Source of the DNA: Chlamydiae bacterium RIFCSPHIGHO2_12_FULL_49_9
GTDB taxonomy: Bacteria; Chlamydiota; Chlamydiia; Chlamydiales; SM23-39
NCBI GenBank assembly: GCA_001794935.1
Contig: MGLY01000036.1
Span: forward strand, 1 to 6,299
Length of the DNA: 6,299 bases
Reading direction: 5' to 3'
The position numbers were made by a program, and so were the translations under genes. Shown one piece after another: positions 1 to 6,281 of this stretch (position 1 is the first letter of the stretch; each line of letters starts with the position of its first letter). The notes under the pieces are model-generated. The model worked only from the letters and a program-made list of their open reading frames with translations. It made no database searches and was not told where the DNA came from.

Positions 1-1
1 C

Positions 2-823
2 CCCAACCTCTATGCCTATGTCCACAATGCCCCCTTAAACCACATCGATGAATATGGGCTCCTCGCCTATCACTATAAGAACGGCTGGGAGAGCACCCCC
101 TGGAATTCGCCTTATTCCTGGCTTAACTCCAATATCCCCCCTCATCCCACCAACCAATTATCCGGCCGGGCGCTCATTGGCTTGGACCCCAGATTTAAAT
201 ATGTGCCTCAATACTACGTACACGGGATACAAAATAGCTGGGCAGACTGCCTCCATGGCGCCAATACCCTCCTAAGAATATTCGGGAATCAGGCGGATAT
301 TCGACCTATACACACAGAGAAAAAGAATATTTTCGAAGACCTCTACTCCGTCTACCGAAGCAAGAGAGACCCCAACTATACGAGCTTTGCGATCCGGCGC
401 CTCAATCGGAATCTTCGGTTTGACATAGTCTATATGGAAGCCCTTCAAGACGACCGAAAGCTCTTTATTACCTGTTTTAGCCGGGGGTCAACCGACACCT
501 ACCATGGAGTAAAAAACCTTACCACCGAGCAGAGAAATCGGTTGATTATAACCGCCTGTGGGCCTACCATGATTCTCCCTCGAGATCTTGGGTTTTCAGT
601 GATGAACCTCATCTCGGAAGGGGACCGGTGCTCTCTCTTCTGTAACCTCGGCCTAGGGAAGAACCTAGAGAAGTACGAGTCTTCTGCAGATTTGAGAATT
701 TTGCAGCAAAAAGATGGCTTTTTAAAACTTAACAGAGACCATTTTTTTGAGAGCAGAACATACCAAGAAGGCATTCAAGACTTTACCGGTCCCAAATATA
801 GAGACTACGGACATTTGAAATGA
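2..823 (+). CDS. RHS-repeat protein, C-terminal part, with alpha/beta-hydrolase-like tail (5' partial)
   Basis: Only the last 273 residues are in the window; the reading frame is open from base 2. Residues 2-20 match the end of the RHS-repeat-associated core, which normally reads like NLYAYV-N-PL-DPYGL; here the final motif is DEYGL. The 253 residues after it form the variable tail. In that tail I see an alpha/beta-hydrolase layout: a strand ending in HG (H74-G75, a possible oxyanion-hole motif), the nucleophile elbow CFSRG with S160, a following strand around residues 181-192, an acidic residue D208 in the SEGD stretch, and H247 in RDHFF. Order and spacing fit a Ser-Asp-His triad. The elbow departs from GxSxG by having Cys in the first position. 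RHS shells commonly deliver such tails as toxins, and the overlapping downstream gene supports this. The hydrolase call is inferred from the pattern only; substrate and delivery route are unknown. Confidence 0.8.
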   Translation, partial: PNLYAYVHNAPLNHIDEYGLLAYHYKNGWESTPWNSPYSWLNSNIPPHPTNQLSGRALIGLDPRFKYVPQYYVHGIQNSWADCLHGANTLLRIFGNQADIRPIHTEKKNIFEDLYSVYRSKRDPNYTSFAIRRLNRNLRFDIVYMEALQDDRKLFITCFSRGSTDTYHGVKNLTTEQRNRLIITACGPTMILPRDLGFSVMNLISEGDRCSLFCNLGLGKNLEKYESSADLRILQQKDGFLKLNRDHFFESRTYQEGIQDFTGPKYRDYGHLK

Positions 824-1413
824 AAATCCCTCTACTTTTTATTTTTTTTGGCATTCTCAGCCTTTCAGCTATGAGTAGGTCGGATAGCTCTTATGAAGCG
901 GTCATGAAGGTAATCGATCAATATTCGGCTGAACTGAAAAGAGAGAAAAAGATCAGGAATACTGCGTATGGTCTCCACTATGCGGGGCCAGATAAAGTCT
1001 ACGATGGTAAAATCCATGAAGTTGATTTAGGCTACTGCATCGACAAGTCGATGAATTACGACGAGGCGAGAGTGTATTTTTACGAACTTGTAGATGGCCT
1101 CTTAACTCGGATCAATCAAAACGAAAAGCTCAAAGACTATTTCTATCGCTTCCCCATCGGTTATGAAGATTTGCGGTTCGACCTCTCTTTAGATTACGAA
1201 TCAAAAGGCTATCTCAAAAAAGATGAGGTGAGATCCATTCACATCTACAACAATCAGATCTTCTATTTTCTCATAGAAAAAGAAGGCTTTAAAGTCCCCA
1301 AGGGGGATAGCCAAATCCCCAGAGCGATCGAAACGATCATGGAGAACACTCGCTGCATCAAAAAACCTTTGCCTGAGAAACCCGACCTTTCTTCAAATGG
1401 ATTAACCTACTAG
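820..1413 (+). CDS. Small secreted protein, candidate immunity protein of the RHS tail
   Basis: This 197-residue protein belongs to no family I can name with certainty. Its ATG overlaps the stop codon of the RHS gene (ATGA), there is no clear Shine-Dalgarno sequence, and translation is therefore probably coupled to the RHS gene. Residues 1-18 form a hydrophobic signal peptide (MKIPLLFIFFGILSLSA), with cleavage likely near residues 17-19. No lipobox cysteine is present, so a soluble periplasmic location is expected. The mature part is rich in charged and aromatic residues and looks like a mixed alpha/beta fold: a helix at about 24-44, strands around 50-72, a helix at about 80-105 and strands around 117-152. 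The position directly after an RHS variable tail is typical of immunity genes. Export would suit protection from a toxin acting in the periplasm or on the membrane. A non-immunity role, such as an RHS accessory protein, cannot be excluded. Confidence 0.75.
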   Translation: MKIPLLFIFFGILSLSAMSRSDSSYEAVMKVIDQYSAELKREKKIRNTAYGLHYAGPDKVYDGKIHEVDLGYCIDKSMNYDEARVYFYELVDGLLTRINQNEKLKDYFYRFPIGYEDLRFDLSLDYESKGYLKKDEVRSIHIYNNQIFYFLIEKEGFKVPKGDSQIPRAIETIMENTRCIKKPLPEKPDLSSNGLTY

Positions 1414-1483
1414 TTTTTTTCTGTTAGTAAACTGCAATCTATTTATAAGTATGTTATGGAATGTCAGCGGCGCAGGGGGAAGA

Positions 1484-1512
1484 AATAAAAAAATGAGCAG
1501 GATCACCCTCAT
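1484..1512 (-). terminator. Rho-independent terminator of the minus-strand operon
   Basis: Read on the minus strand, bases 1512 to 1493 can fold as ATGAGGG, loop TGAT, then CC(TG)CTCAT: seven pairs with a two-base bulge. The hairpin is followed directly by a run of T (complement of the A run 1487-1493). It lies about 75 bases after the stop codon of the 128-residue secreted protein and before the convergent plus-strand gene. The stem has only moderate GC content, so efficiency is uncertain. No comparable hairpin follows the plus-strand gene, although a run of seven T comes directly after its stop codon. Confidence 0.55.
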
Positions 1513-1587
1513 GGGAAGTATCTTTTTGTAGAAATTCCCCGAGGATTCTATGCAAAATATTTATTTAACTCAAAATTGTTTATCTTG

Positions 1588-1974
1588 TTAACACCCGCTG
1601 CCCGACATGAGCACGACTGGGATGAGGTAGTCAGATTCTAGCGTGTAGGTTTTGCCTGCTGTAATGTCGATCCAGTTAGTGGTGTAGTCGGGCTCTTCAG
1701 AGCCCTCTGACCAGACTAATATGCGGAATTGCTGCGCTTTTTTAGGGAGAGTGAGTTTAATCTTTCCTGTCTGAGAGATGCTTTGGAGCGTGCCGGGATT
1801 CACTTTTCCCTCATACATGAGAGCTTTATTGTCTTCGTCTACTTCTCTGGCAGAGTTGGCCCATTGCACAGCCATTTTCGATTGTTTTGCGGGGTAGGCG
1901 GTCTGATTGTCGAGAGTGATCGATTCAGCAAAGAGGGCGGTGGTTGAGAAGAGGAGCAGGGCAATTTTTTTCAT
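1588..1974 (-). CDS. Small secreted protein of unknown function
   Basis: This 128-residue protein is not one I recognise. It starts with a textbook signal peptide, MKKIALLLFSTTALFA, with cleavage expected after ALFA (residue 16/17). The mature part of about 112 residues alternates short hydrophobic and polar stretches and is probably mostly beta strand, for example SITLDN, GKIKLTLP, FRILVWS and YTLESDYLIPVVL. The C-terminus is glycine- and serine-rich and ends in the only cysteine of the protein. The start is supported by an AGG-containing ribosome binding site seven bases upstream that overlaps the TAG stop of the amidase gene. Translation is therefore likely coupled to the amidase, and the two proteins may act together in the periplasm. 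Nothing in the sequence identifies an enzymatic role. Confidence 0.75.
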   Translation of the reverse strand: MKKIALLLFSTTALFAESITLDNQTAYPAKQSKMAVQWANSAREVDEDNKALMYEGKVNPGTLQSISQTGKIKLTLPKKAQQFRILVWSEGSEEPDYTTNWIDITAGKTYTLESDYLIPVVLMSGSGC

Positions 1975-1982
1975 GGTTTTAC

Positions 1983-3167
1983 CTATTTAGTAATGATTCC
2001 TTCTTGCGGCACGCAGCTTGGGGTTAGATTGGGCTCCGGCGCTTGGAGGGGGAAGACTCCTTCCGAGCAGAGCGTTGTCGTGCGCCCTTTTTGTTTAAAG
2101 ACCGCTTTTGGGAGGTGGACGGTGACGTTTTTGATCATGTTGACCGCTTCAGCGATTTCAAAGTCTCCGACCATGCTCAGGAACTGATAGCTCTCTTCGC
2201 GGGTGAAGCCCTGCATGCGGACGAGGAAGTCGATGGTATTTAGGGCGGCGAGCTTCATCGCCTCCATGAGATCGGTATTGAGCCCGACGATCATCCAGTG
2301 GGTCTCATTTTCGATGATGGGCCATGTGAAGACATTGCCCCCTTTGCGCTTGGTTTTGTCAAAAACGCCTTCAGCGCGGAGATCTTTTCTCACAATGAAT
2401 TGGAGGGTGATGGCTTCATAGGCGGTTTCGAGGGCTGTGACGTCGATCTCTCCGTTGCTCTGCATGGCGTGGGAATCGCCGGTCCAGACCAGAGCCCCCT
2501 TTTGAAAGACGGGGACGAAGAGAATAGAGCCCGCTTGGAGCTCGGGCTGATCTAAGTTGCCGGCAAAGGGTCCGGGTGGGACAGAATTGAATTCGCCTTT
2601 GACCGGCTGCGCGTGGGAAGTTGCGATATCGACGGGCCACCCTTTTGGCCAGTCAAGAGGGGGAGCGACAGCGATGATGCCGGGAAAGGGTTTGAGCGGT
2701 AGGCAAATGCCCGGCGCAAATTCGGTTGTGTTGTGCTCTTTGTCGAATTTGAAATACATGATTTGAGGTTTTGAAAAGTTGTCGAAGATCCCAGCTGATG
2801 GGCTGAGGAAGTTATAGCCAAAGTCGGTGAGTTTGATGTCGAGAACGCGGATCTCCAACACATCGCCCGGCTCGGCTCCTTCGACGTAAACAGGTCCGGT
2901 AAGCGAGTGCATGCCTCGTCTTTTTTGGATGTCGTTTTCCTTATAAAATTTGGCTACATCGGCAGGAGTTGTTTTGTTGTAGACCATGGCGTGGAGACAG
3001 CTATTCCAGGTCTCTAAAGAGACGATGTCGCCGGAGCGCACTTTGACGACAGGCGGTTGATTCAGGGTAAAAAGTCCTAGCGTAACTGTTTCCTCTGTCG
3101 CCGGGACGTGATAGGTTGCCCCCGCAAGAGAAACAGTAGCTGCAAGTAGGGTGAGAATCTTCGACAT
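1983..3167 (-). CDS. Acetamidase/formamidase family protein with signal peptide
   Basis: Members of this family (FmdA/AmdA) hydrolyse short amides such as formamide or acetamide to the acid and ammonia. The family's usual N-terminal stretch, like THFVPATPETVHWGYF, is matched by TYHVPATEETVTLGLF at residues 18-33. Further family blocks follow in order: HSLTGPVYVEGAEPGD (87-102), KPFPGIIAVAP (159-169), PPGPFAGNLD (197-206), TGDSHAMQSNGEI (229-241) and, near the C-terminus, MVGDFEIAEAVN (332-343). Length (394 residues) is near or slightly above that of family members I recall. Residues 1-17 are extra and form a signal peptide ending AGA, so the enzyme is predicted to be exported, whereas most relatives I know are cytoplasmic. 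A tail of about 36 residues with two cysteines (C367, C385) follows the family core. A strong GAGGAG ribosome binding site five bases before the ATG fixes the start. The true substrate is not determined by the sequence. Confidence 0.9.
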   Translation of the reverse strand: MSKILTLLAATVSLAGATYHVPATEETVTLGLFTLNQPPVVKVRSGDIVSLETWNSCLHAMVYNKTTPADVAKFYKENDIQKRRGMHSLTGPVYVEGAEPGDVLEIRVLDIKLTDFGYNFLSPSAGIFDNFSKPQIMYFKFDKEHNTTEFAPGICLPLKPFPGIIAVAPPLDWPKGWPVDIATSHAQPVKGEFNSVPPGPFAGNLDQPELQAGSILFVPVFQKGALVWTGDSHAMQSNGEIDVTALETAYEAITLQFIVRKDLRAEGVFDKTKRKGGNVFTWPIIENETHWMIVGLNTDLMEAMKLAALNTIDFLVRMQGFTREESYQFLSMVGDFEIAEAVNMIKNVTVHLPKAVFKQKGRTTTLCSEGVFPLQAPEPNLTPSCVPQEGIITK

Positions 3168-3172
3168 TTCGA

Positions 3173-3178
3173 CTCCTC
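3173..3178 (-). promoter_or_regulatory. Ribosome binding site of the amidase gene
   Basis: On the minus strand this reads GAGGAG, five bases before the ATG at 3167. It decides the start codon and so confirms that the signal peptide is part of the protein, not an artefact of calling the start too far upstream. Confidence 0.75.
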
Positions 3179-3230
3179 ATAGACCAAAATCCACATGTAA
3201 TCAGTAGTGAAGAGAAAGGCAAGAGAATAA

Positions 3231-4481
3231 TCAGAAGAGGAGTGTCAGTCGGTTTGTGAGGGCGCAGGCGTTTGATTTGTCGGGATGGGAGCCTGGATTG
3301 GGGACATAGCTCAGGGCCGATTCAAAATAGAGGGAGCTGAGGATTTGGAGCTGATAGTAGCCCTGGAGCAAGAGTTCGGAGTAGCGGGAAAAGCGGTGGG
3401 GATTGAGGCGCGACCAGGCTAGGCCAAAACCAAATGAGTCGTTTGGCCGTTTGGGAATCAGCGCAAAGAAAGAGAGACCCGCTCCTGCAAATAAGTTCAT
3501 CTCTAGCGTGCGGGAATTGCTCCAGCCAAATTGAAGAAAGCCCGAGATGTTGCCTTTGTTGGTGGAATCTGACGGTCTTGTCCAGAGCGCTTGCGAGGCA
3601 AATGCGTAGATGCCGCCCGTTCCTGTTTGGGTTTGTCCGCTATTTTTGAGCTTTCCGCTCTGATACCATCCGCCGACAGCCGCAATACCCGGTTTAGCAG
3701 AGGCCCAACCGTAACCCACTTCCATGATGGAGAAGTAATAGCCGTGAAAATGGGGAGCTACTTTCACGCCGGTTTGGACGCCTCTGGCTAAGCTGCCATC
3801 AAAGAAGCCGAGATTGATATAGGCCTCTTTTGCCGGTGCGATCGTCGCGATGGCGCCATACACCGAGTTGTAATAGCCGCCGATAGCTCCTAAGAACGTG
3901 GTGTTGACGAAGATCGGTATGTAGGTCAAACCGCTGACTGAGGGGATGGTGACGGCCGCATTGTGCGTGGGGACCGGTTTCGATACGTTGTTAAAGTGGG
4001 CAATTGGGATGGTTTTCCCGATGCGGATAGTGAATTTCTCATCCCAAAATTTTTGGAGAATCCAGAGTTGATACAGTTCTGATCTCGCTAGAGGAGGAGA
4101 TCCGGTTAAGCTGTTATATCCTTGAACAACTCCTGCATCGGCATTAGTTGCTTGTCCGTTAAATTGGAGAAACTCGCTGCCAAAATAGGCCCCTTGCCAC
4201 CCAATGGCTTTTTGTAAATCGACCAAGAGATCGACGATCAATACGCTGTTGCCGGTCCAAGGTCCCATTCCCTGTCTTCCGCTTACAAGAGCATTAGAGT
4301 CGCCAATGTACATCCCTCCAAGGCGAACGCCTGAACTTTCGGGAATGCCGAGCCGTTTGCCCAACTCTCCCGTGCCGGTCACTGAATTGACGGCGCCGGG
4401 GTTTCCGCTAATCCCATAGCTCGCTTCTTCTGAATGGACAGAAACACCAAAAAGACAAAAGAAGAGCAAGAGATAGCGCAT
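3231..4481 (-). CDS. OprB-family (carbohydrate-selective) outer-membrane porin
   Basis: The product is an outer-membrane beta-barrel of the OprB family, which forms diffusion channels often linked to sugar uptake. From the ATG at 4481 it has 416 residues. Residues 1-17 are a signal peptide with likely cleavage at VHS/EEA. Family features include the early GVRLGGMYIGD block (51-61), ELYQLWILQKFWDEKFTIRIGK (residues 135-156, with the usual pattern of a strand, charged turn and RIGK), and a C-terminal half of alternating strands: SGFLQFGWS (313-321), LFAGAGLSFFALIPKR (330-345), DSFGFGLAWSRLN (348-360), then ELLLQGYYQLQ and the PNPGS loop. It ends in phenylalanine, the expected outer-membrane assembly signal. 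A longer frame begins with TTG at 4598, but the ATG at 4481 gives a clean signal peptide and has GGGA just upstream. The gene lies 63 bases before the amidase gene, suggesting a shared transcript. What passes through the pore is unknown. Confidence 0.87.
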   Translation of the reverse strand: MRYLLLFFCLFGVSVHSEEASYGISGNPGAVNSVTGTGELGKRLGIPESSGVRLGGMYIGDSNALVSGRQGMGPWTGNSVLIVDLLVDLQKAIGWQGAYFGSEFLQFNGQATNADAGVVQGYNSLTGSPPLARSELYQLWILQKFWDEKFTIRIGKTIPIAHFNNVSKPVPTHNAAVTIPSVSGLTYIPIFVNTTFLGAIGGYYNSVYGAIATIAPAKEAYINLGFFDGSLARGVQTGVKVAPHFHGYYFSIMEVGYGWASAKPGIAAVGGWYQSGKLKNSGQTQTGTGGIYAFASQALWTRPSDSTNKGNISGFLQFGWSNSRTLEMNLFAGAGLSFFALIPKRPNDSFGFGLAWSRLNPHRFSRYSELLLQGYYQLQILSSLYFESALSYVPNPGSHPDKSNACALTNRLTLLF

Positions 4482-4609
4482 ACGTCCCAATTTTGTTTGA
4501 GAGGAAAAAAAAAGCAACTGAAAACCCTCGGACGGGAAAAACGGAATGGTTACAACAAAGAGACAAGTTTTAAGAGGGTTGTGTTGCGTAAATGCCAAGA
4601 TAGGACTTT

Positions 4610-5407
4610 TTAATTTTCCCTGTTATAGACCGATGCCTCGAGTAACTGCTTGGCTCTGGGGACTCTTTGGTCGAGATTTATTTTCCAGTCGCGGATGAGA
4701 TAGGCAAATGGAAAAAAGAGGTGGCCTTTCTCAACCCATCCCACAAACCACCCATGCTCTAGAGTTTTACCGTCTTGGGTAACATCGAAACCGCTCCACC
4801 CCGTTTTCCCGAATAATTTCCAGCCTTCGGGCAGCTCTTCTTTAAATAAAAGAGCCTTTGTCAATTCAATGGCTCTGCTTGAAATGGGCAGCTGTCTACG
4901 GATCATTTTTTGGATGAAATCCACTTGCTCCTTTGGGGAAATTTCCAGGGAAGAATTGATCCAGGCAGGATCTAAAGGTCCCGGTGCAGCCAGTCCTCCC
5001 GACAGGTCCCTATTGCCGTATTCGATAGAGGCTACATAGCTTTGAACTTTTTCCAATCCTAATTTTAGACTCAAGACCTTGGAATACCAAACACACGAGT
5101 ATCTCATCCAGGAGAGGGGAAACTGGGGGGCTCTCCACGATTCAAGCCAATCATCATATCCCGCTTGAAAGTCCCAGACCGGAGCCGTCTCATCTTTTAA
5201 AACTCTCTCCTCATATCCCATTAAGCTCAGAGGGATCTTGAAAGTCGAGCAGGGGCTCATTTGCTCGCTTATACTGGGGCCGAACTCAACGAGGATTTCA
5301 TCTGTTATCCCATTGATGAGGAAAAAATTTTCCTCAGCGGAAAACCCCTTGGCATATTGAAAAACAAACAAACAGAAAATAGCAAATATTGAAAATGATT
5401 GTTTCAT
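4610..5407 (-). CDS. Class D (OXA-type) beta-lactamase
   Basis: This enzyme hydrolyses beta-lactam antibiotics through an acylated serine. At 265 residues with a signal peptide (residues 1 to about 24, ending near GFSA), it has the size of a free periplasmic class D enzyme and not of a BlaR-type membrane sensor. The class D motifs are all present in order: STFK at 54-57 (nucleophile S54, K57 the lysine that is carbamylated in the family), SCV-W at 104-107 (normally SxV), YGN at 130-132, the tryptophan of the AWINSSLEIS stretch at W149, KTG at 201-203 followed by WSG, and GWFVGWVEK at 219-227. Nothing essential seems missing, so activity is plausible. Cysteines at 53 and 105 flank active-site residues. 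No regulator gene is visible beside it. The gap of 128 bases to the porin leaves open whether they share a transcript. The substrate spectrum cannot be read from the sequence. Confidence 0.93.
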   Translation of the reverse strand: MKQSFSIFAIFCLFVFQYAKGFSAEENFFLINGITDEILVEFGPSISEQMSPCSTFKIPLSLMGYEERVLKDETAPVWDFQAGYDDWLESWRAPQFPLSWMRYSCVWYSKVLSLKLGLEKVQSYVASIEYGNRDLSGGLAAPGPLDPAWINSSLEISPKEQVDFIQKMIRRQLPISSRAIELTKALLFKEELPEGWKLFGKTGWSGFDVTQDGKTLEHGWFVGWVEKGHLFFPFAYLIRDWKINLDQRVPRAKQLLEASVYNREN

Positions 5408-5510
5408 GAAACCTGGACCTTAAGGCCCGATGGGTTATGAGTCCGTAGCACCCACGCCACTTCCCAGCAGCTAACTCCCCGAAATCATAGCGGAAAGTTG
5501 TCGTTTACAG
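5408..5510 (-). other. Intergenic leader upstream of the beta-lactamase gene
   Basis: These 103 bases separate the DUF3298 gene from the beta-lactamase gene. On the minus strand, just before the start codon, GGGCC-TTAA-GGTCC (5428-5415) can pair as five base pairs, including one G-U, around a TTAA loop. It sits seven bases before the ATG and next to the weak AGG ribosome binding site, so it could modulate translation. A TATGAT sequence (5489-5484) resembles a -10 box but lacks a good -35 partner. No coding sequence is seen. Confidence 0.35.
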
Positions 5511-6281
5511 CTACTGCGAACTGTCGTCATTTATCGCACTTTTTTGTATGCCAGTGGTCCACAAATGGTCCACGGAAAAAGAGCTGTCAGGATTGAGAAT
5601 ATGAGAGAGTTTGGTATAGGGGATGAGCAAAGTCATTGGACTGTCGTCGTATCCACTCACAACATAGTTCTGAAAAAAAAGAAGAAGACCTTTTTCAGTC
5701 AGAAGAAAAGCATCTAAATCTTCAGGGTTAAATCCTATCCAAGAATGGTCATCGTCATCGTAGTACCCACACCGATTTGATTTAAAATAGCCTTCGCAAT
5801 ATTGGAAAAGCCATTCTCGATATCCAGGTAGGAAAAGATCATCCAAGGATAATTCGTGGATTGTACCAGCTTGCTGGCAGAATGTTTTTGTTATGTACCG
5901 CACAGACCCGTGAATGCCACCGCGGTATTGATATTTGCTGCCATAAAAGCTCATCAAGTTAGGATCAGAATGGACTAAACTTAAATCATAACGCAACGTT
6001 CGTTCATCTCCATCTCCTCTCCAAAGCTCCTCCTGTGGTGTATTCATCTCTTGTACAAAGGTATCGTGCAATTCGTGCGCTTCTTTCTTTATCGCTTCAT
6101 TCGCATAGCGTGAAAGAAGGCTGATTTCTGGCACACGCGGATACGACACGCTTGCCTCGACATGTACATTCGTGTCAAAGGCTGTTTCGAAGGAATGCGA
6201 TTCGCATTCAATTGGAGAAAGGGTGTCTCCAGTTCCAAAGGGAAGTGGAATCGTGAGAATCTGTGCCAATAAAATATACAT
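5511..6281 (-). CDS. Secreted DUF3298 (RsiV/PdaC-like) domain protein, N-terminus uncertain
   Basis: The 256 residues match the DUF4163/DUF3298 arrangement found in the deacetylase PdaC and in the extracellular part of the lysozyme-sensing anti-sigma factor RsiV. Residues 45-75 (VSYPRVPEISLLSRYANEAI and the following helix) resemble the first part of this unit. YRGGIHGSVRY (119-129), LSLDDLF (144-150), the FLLTEKGLLLFFQNY segment (192-206) and IPYTKLSHIL (220-229) are typical of DUF3298. No polysaccharide-deacetylase domain and no sigma-factor-binding part is seen. The hydrophobic N-terminus looks like part of a signal peptide, but the ATG at 6281 has no ribosome binding site and the frame stays open to the window edge. 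The true start may lie beyond 6299, possibly giving a longer signal sequence. Its role is unknown; an envelope function is inferred from export and from the domain family. Confidence 0.75.
   Translation of the reverse strand: MYILLAQILTIPLPFGTGDTLSPIECESHSFETAFDTNVHVEASVSYPRVPEISLLSRYANEAIKKEAHELHDTFVQEMNTPQEELWRGDGDERTLRYDLSLVHSDPNLMSFYGSKYQYRGGIHGSVRYITKTFCQQAGTIHELSLDDLFLPGYREWLFQYCEGYFKSNRCGYYDDDDHSWIGFNPEDLDAFLLTEKGLLLFFQNYVVSGYDDSPMTLLIPYTKLSHILNPDSSFSVDHLWTTGIQKSAINDDSSQ

Noticed and set aside
1414..1440. Terminator for the RHS/immunity pair at the T run after the stop codon
   Set aside because: The T run is present, but no stable GC-rich hairpin precedes it.
2416..2863. Long overlapping frames opposite to or alongside the amidase gene
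   Set aside because: They lie wholly inside a gene with strong family matches along its whole length; their translations show no recognisable protein character.
4570..4598. Possible promoter for the porin gene: TTGGCA and TCTTAA with a 17-base spacer, minus strand
   Set aside because: The -35 box is good, but the -10 box matches the consensus at only three of six positions. Such a pair is expected by chance in AT-rich intergenic DNA.
4482..4598. N-terminal extension of the porin from a TTG codon
   Set aside because: The added 39 residues would bury the clear signal peptide beginning at the ATG at 4481, and the region contains low-complexity A-rich sequence typical of an untranslated leader.
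5408..5475. tRNA-Met-like stretch on the minus strand (ACGGA-CTCATAA, preceded by TTAGCTGCTGG)
   Set aside because: The anticodon-loop-like sequence is followed by CCCAT, giving two mismatches in the stem. The D-loop would be far too long, and no T-arm or closing acceptor stem is present. At most it is chance or a badly decayed remnant.
5555..5573. Direct repeat TGGTCCAC with a three-base spacer
   Set aside because: It is short, lies inside the coding sequence of the DUF3298 protein near its C-terminus, and has no companion copies elsewhere in the window.
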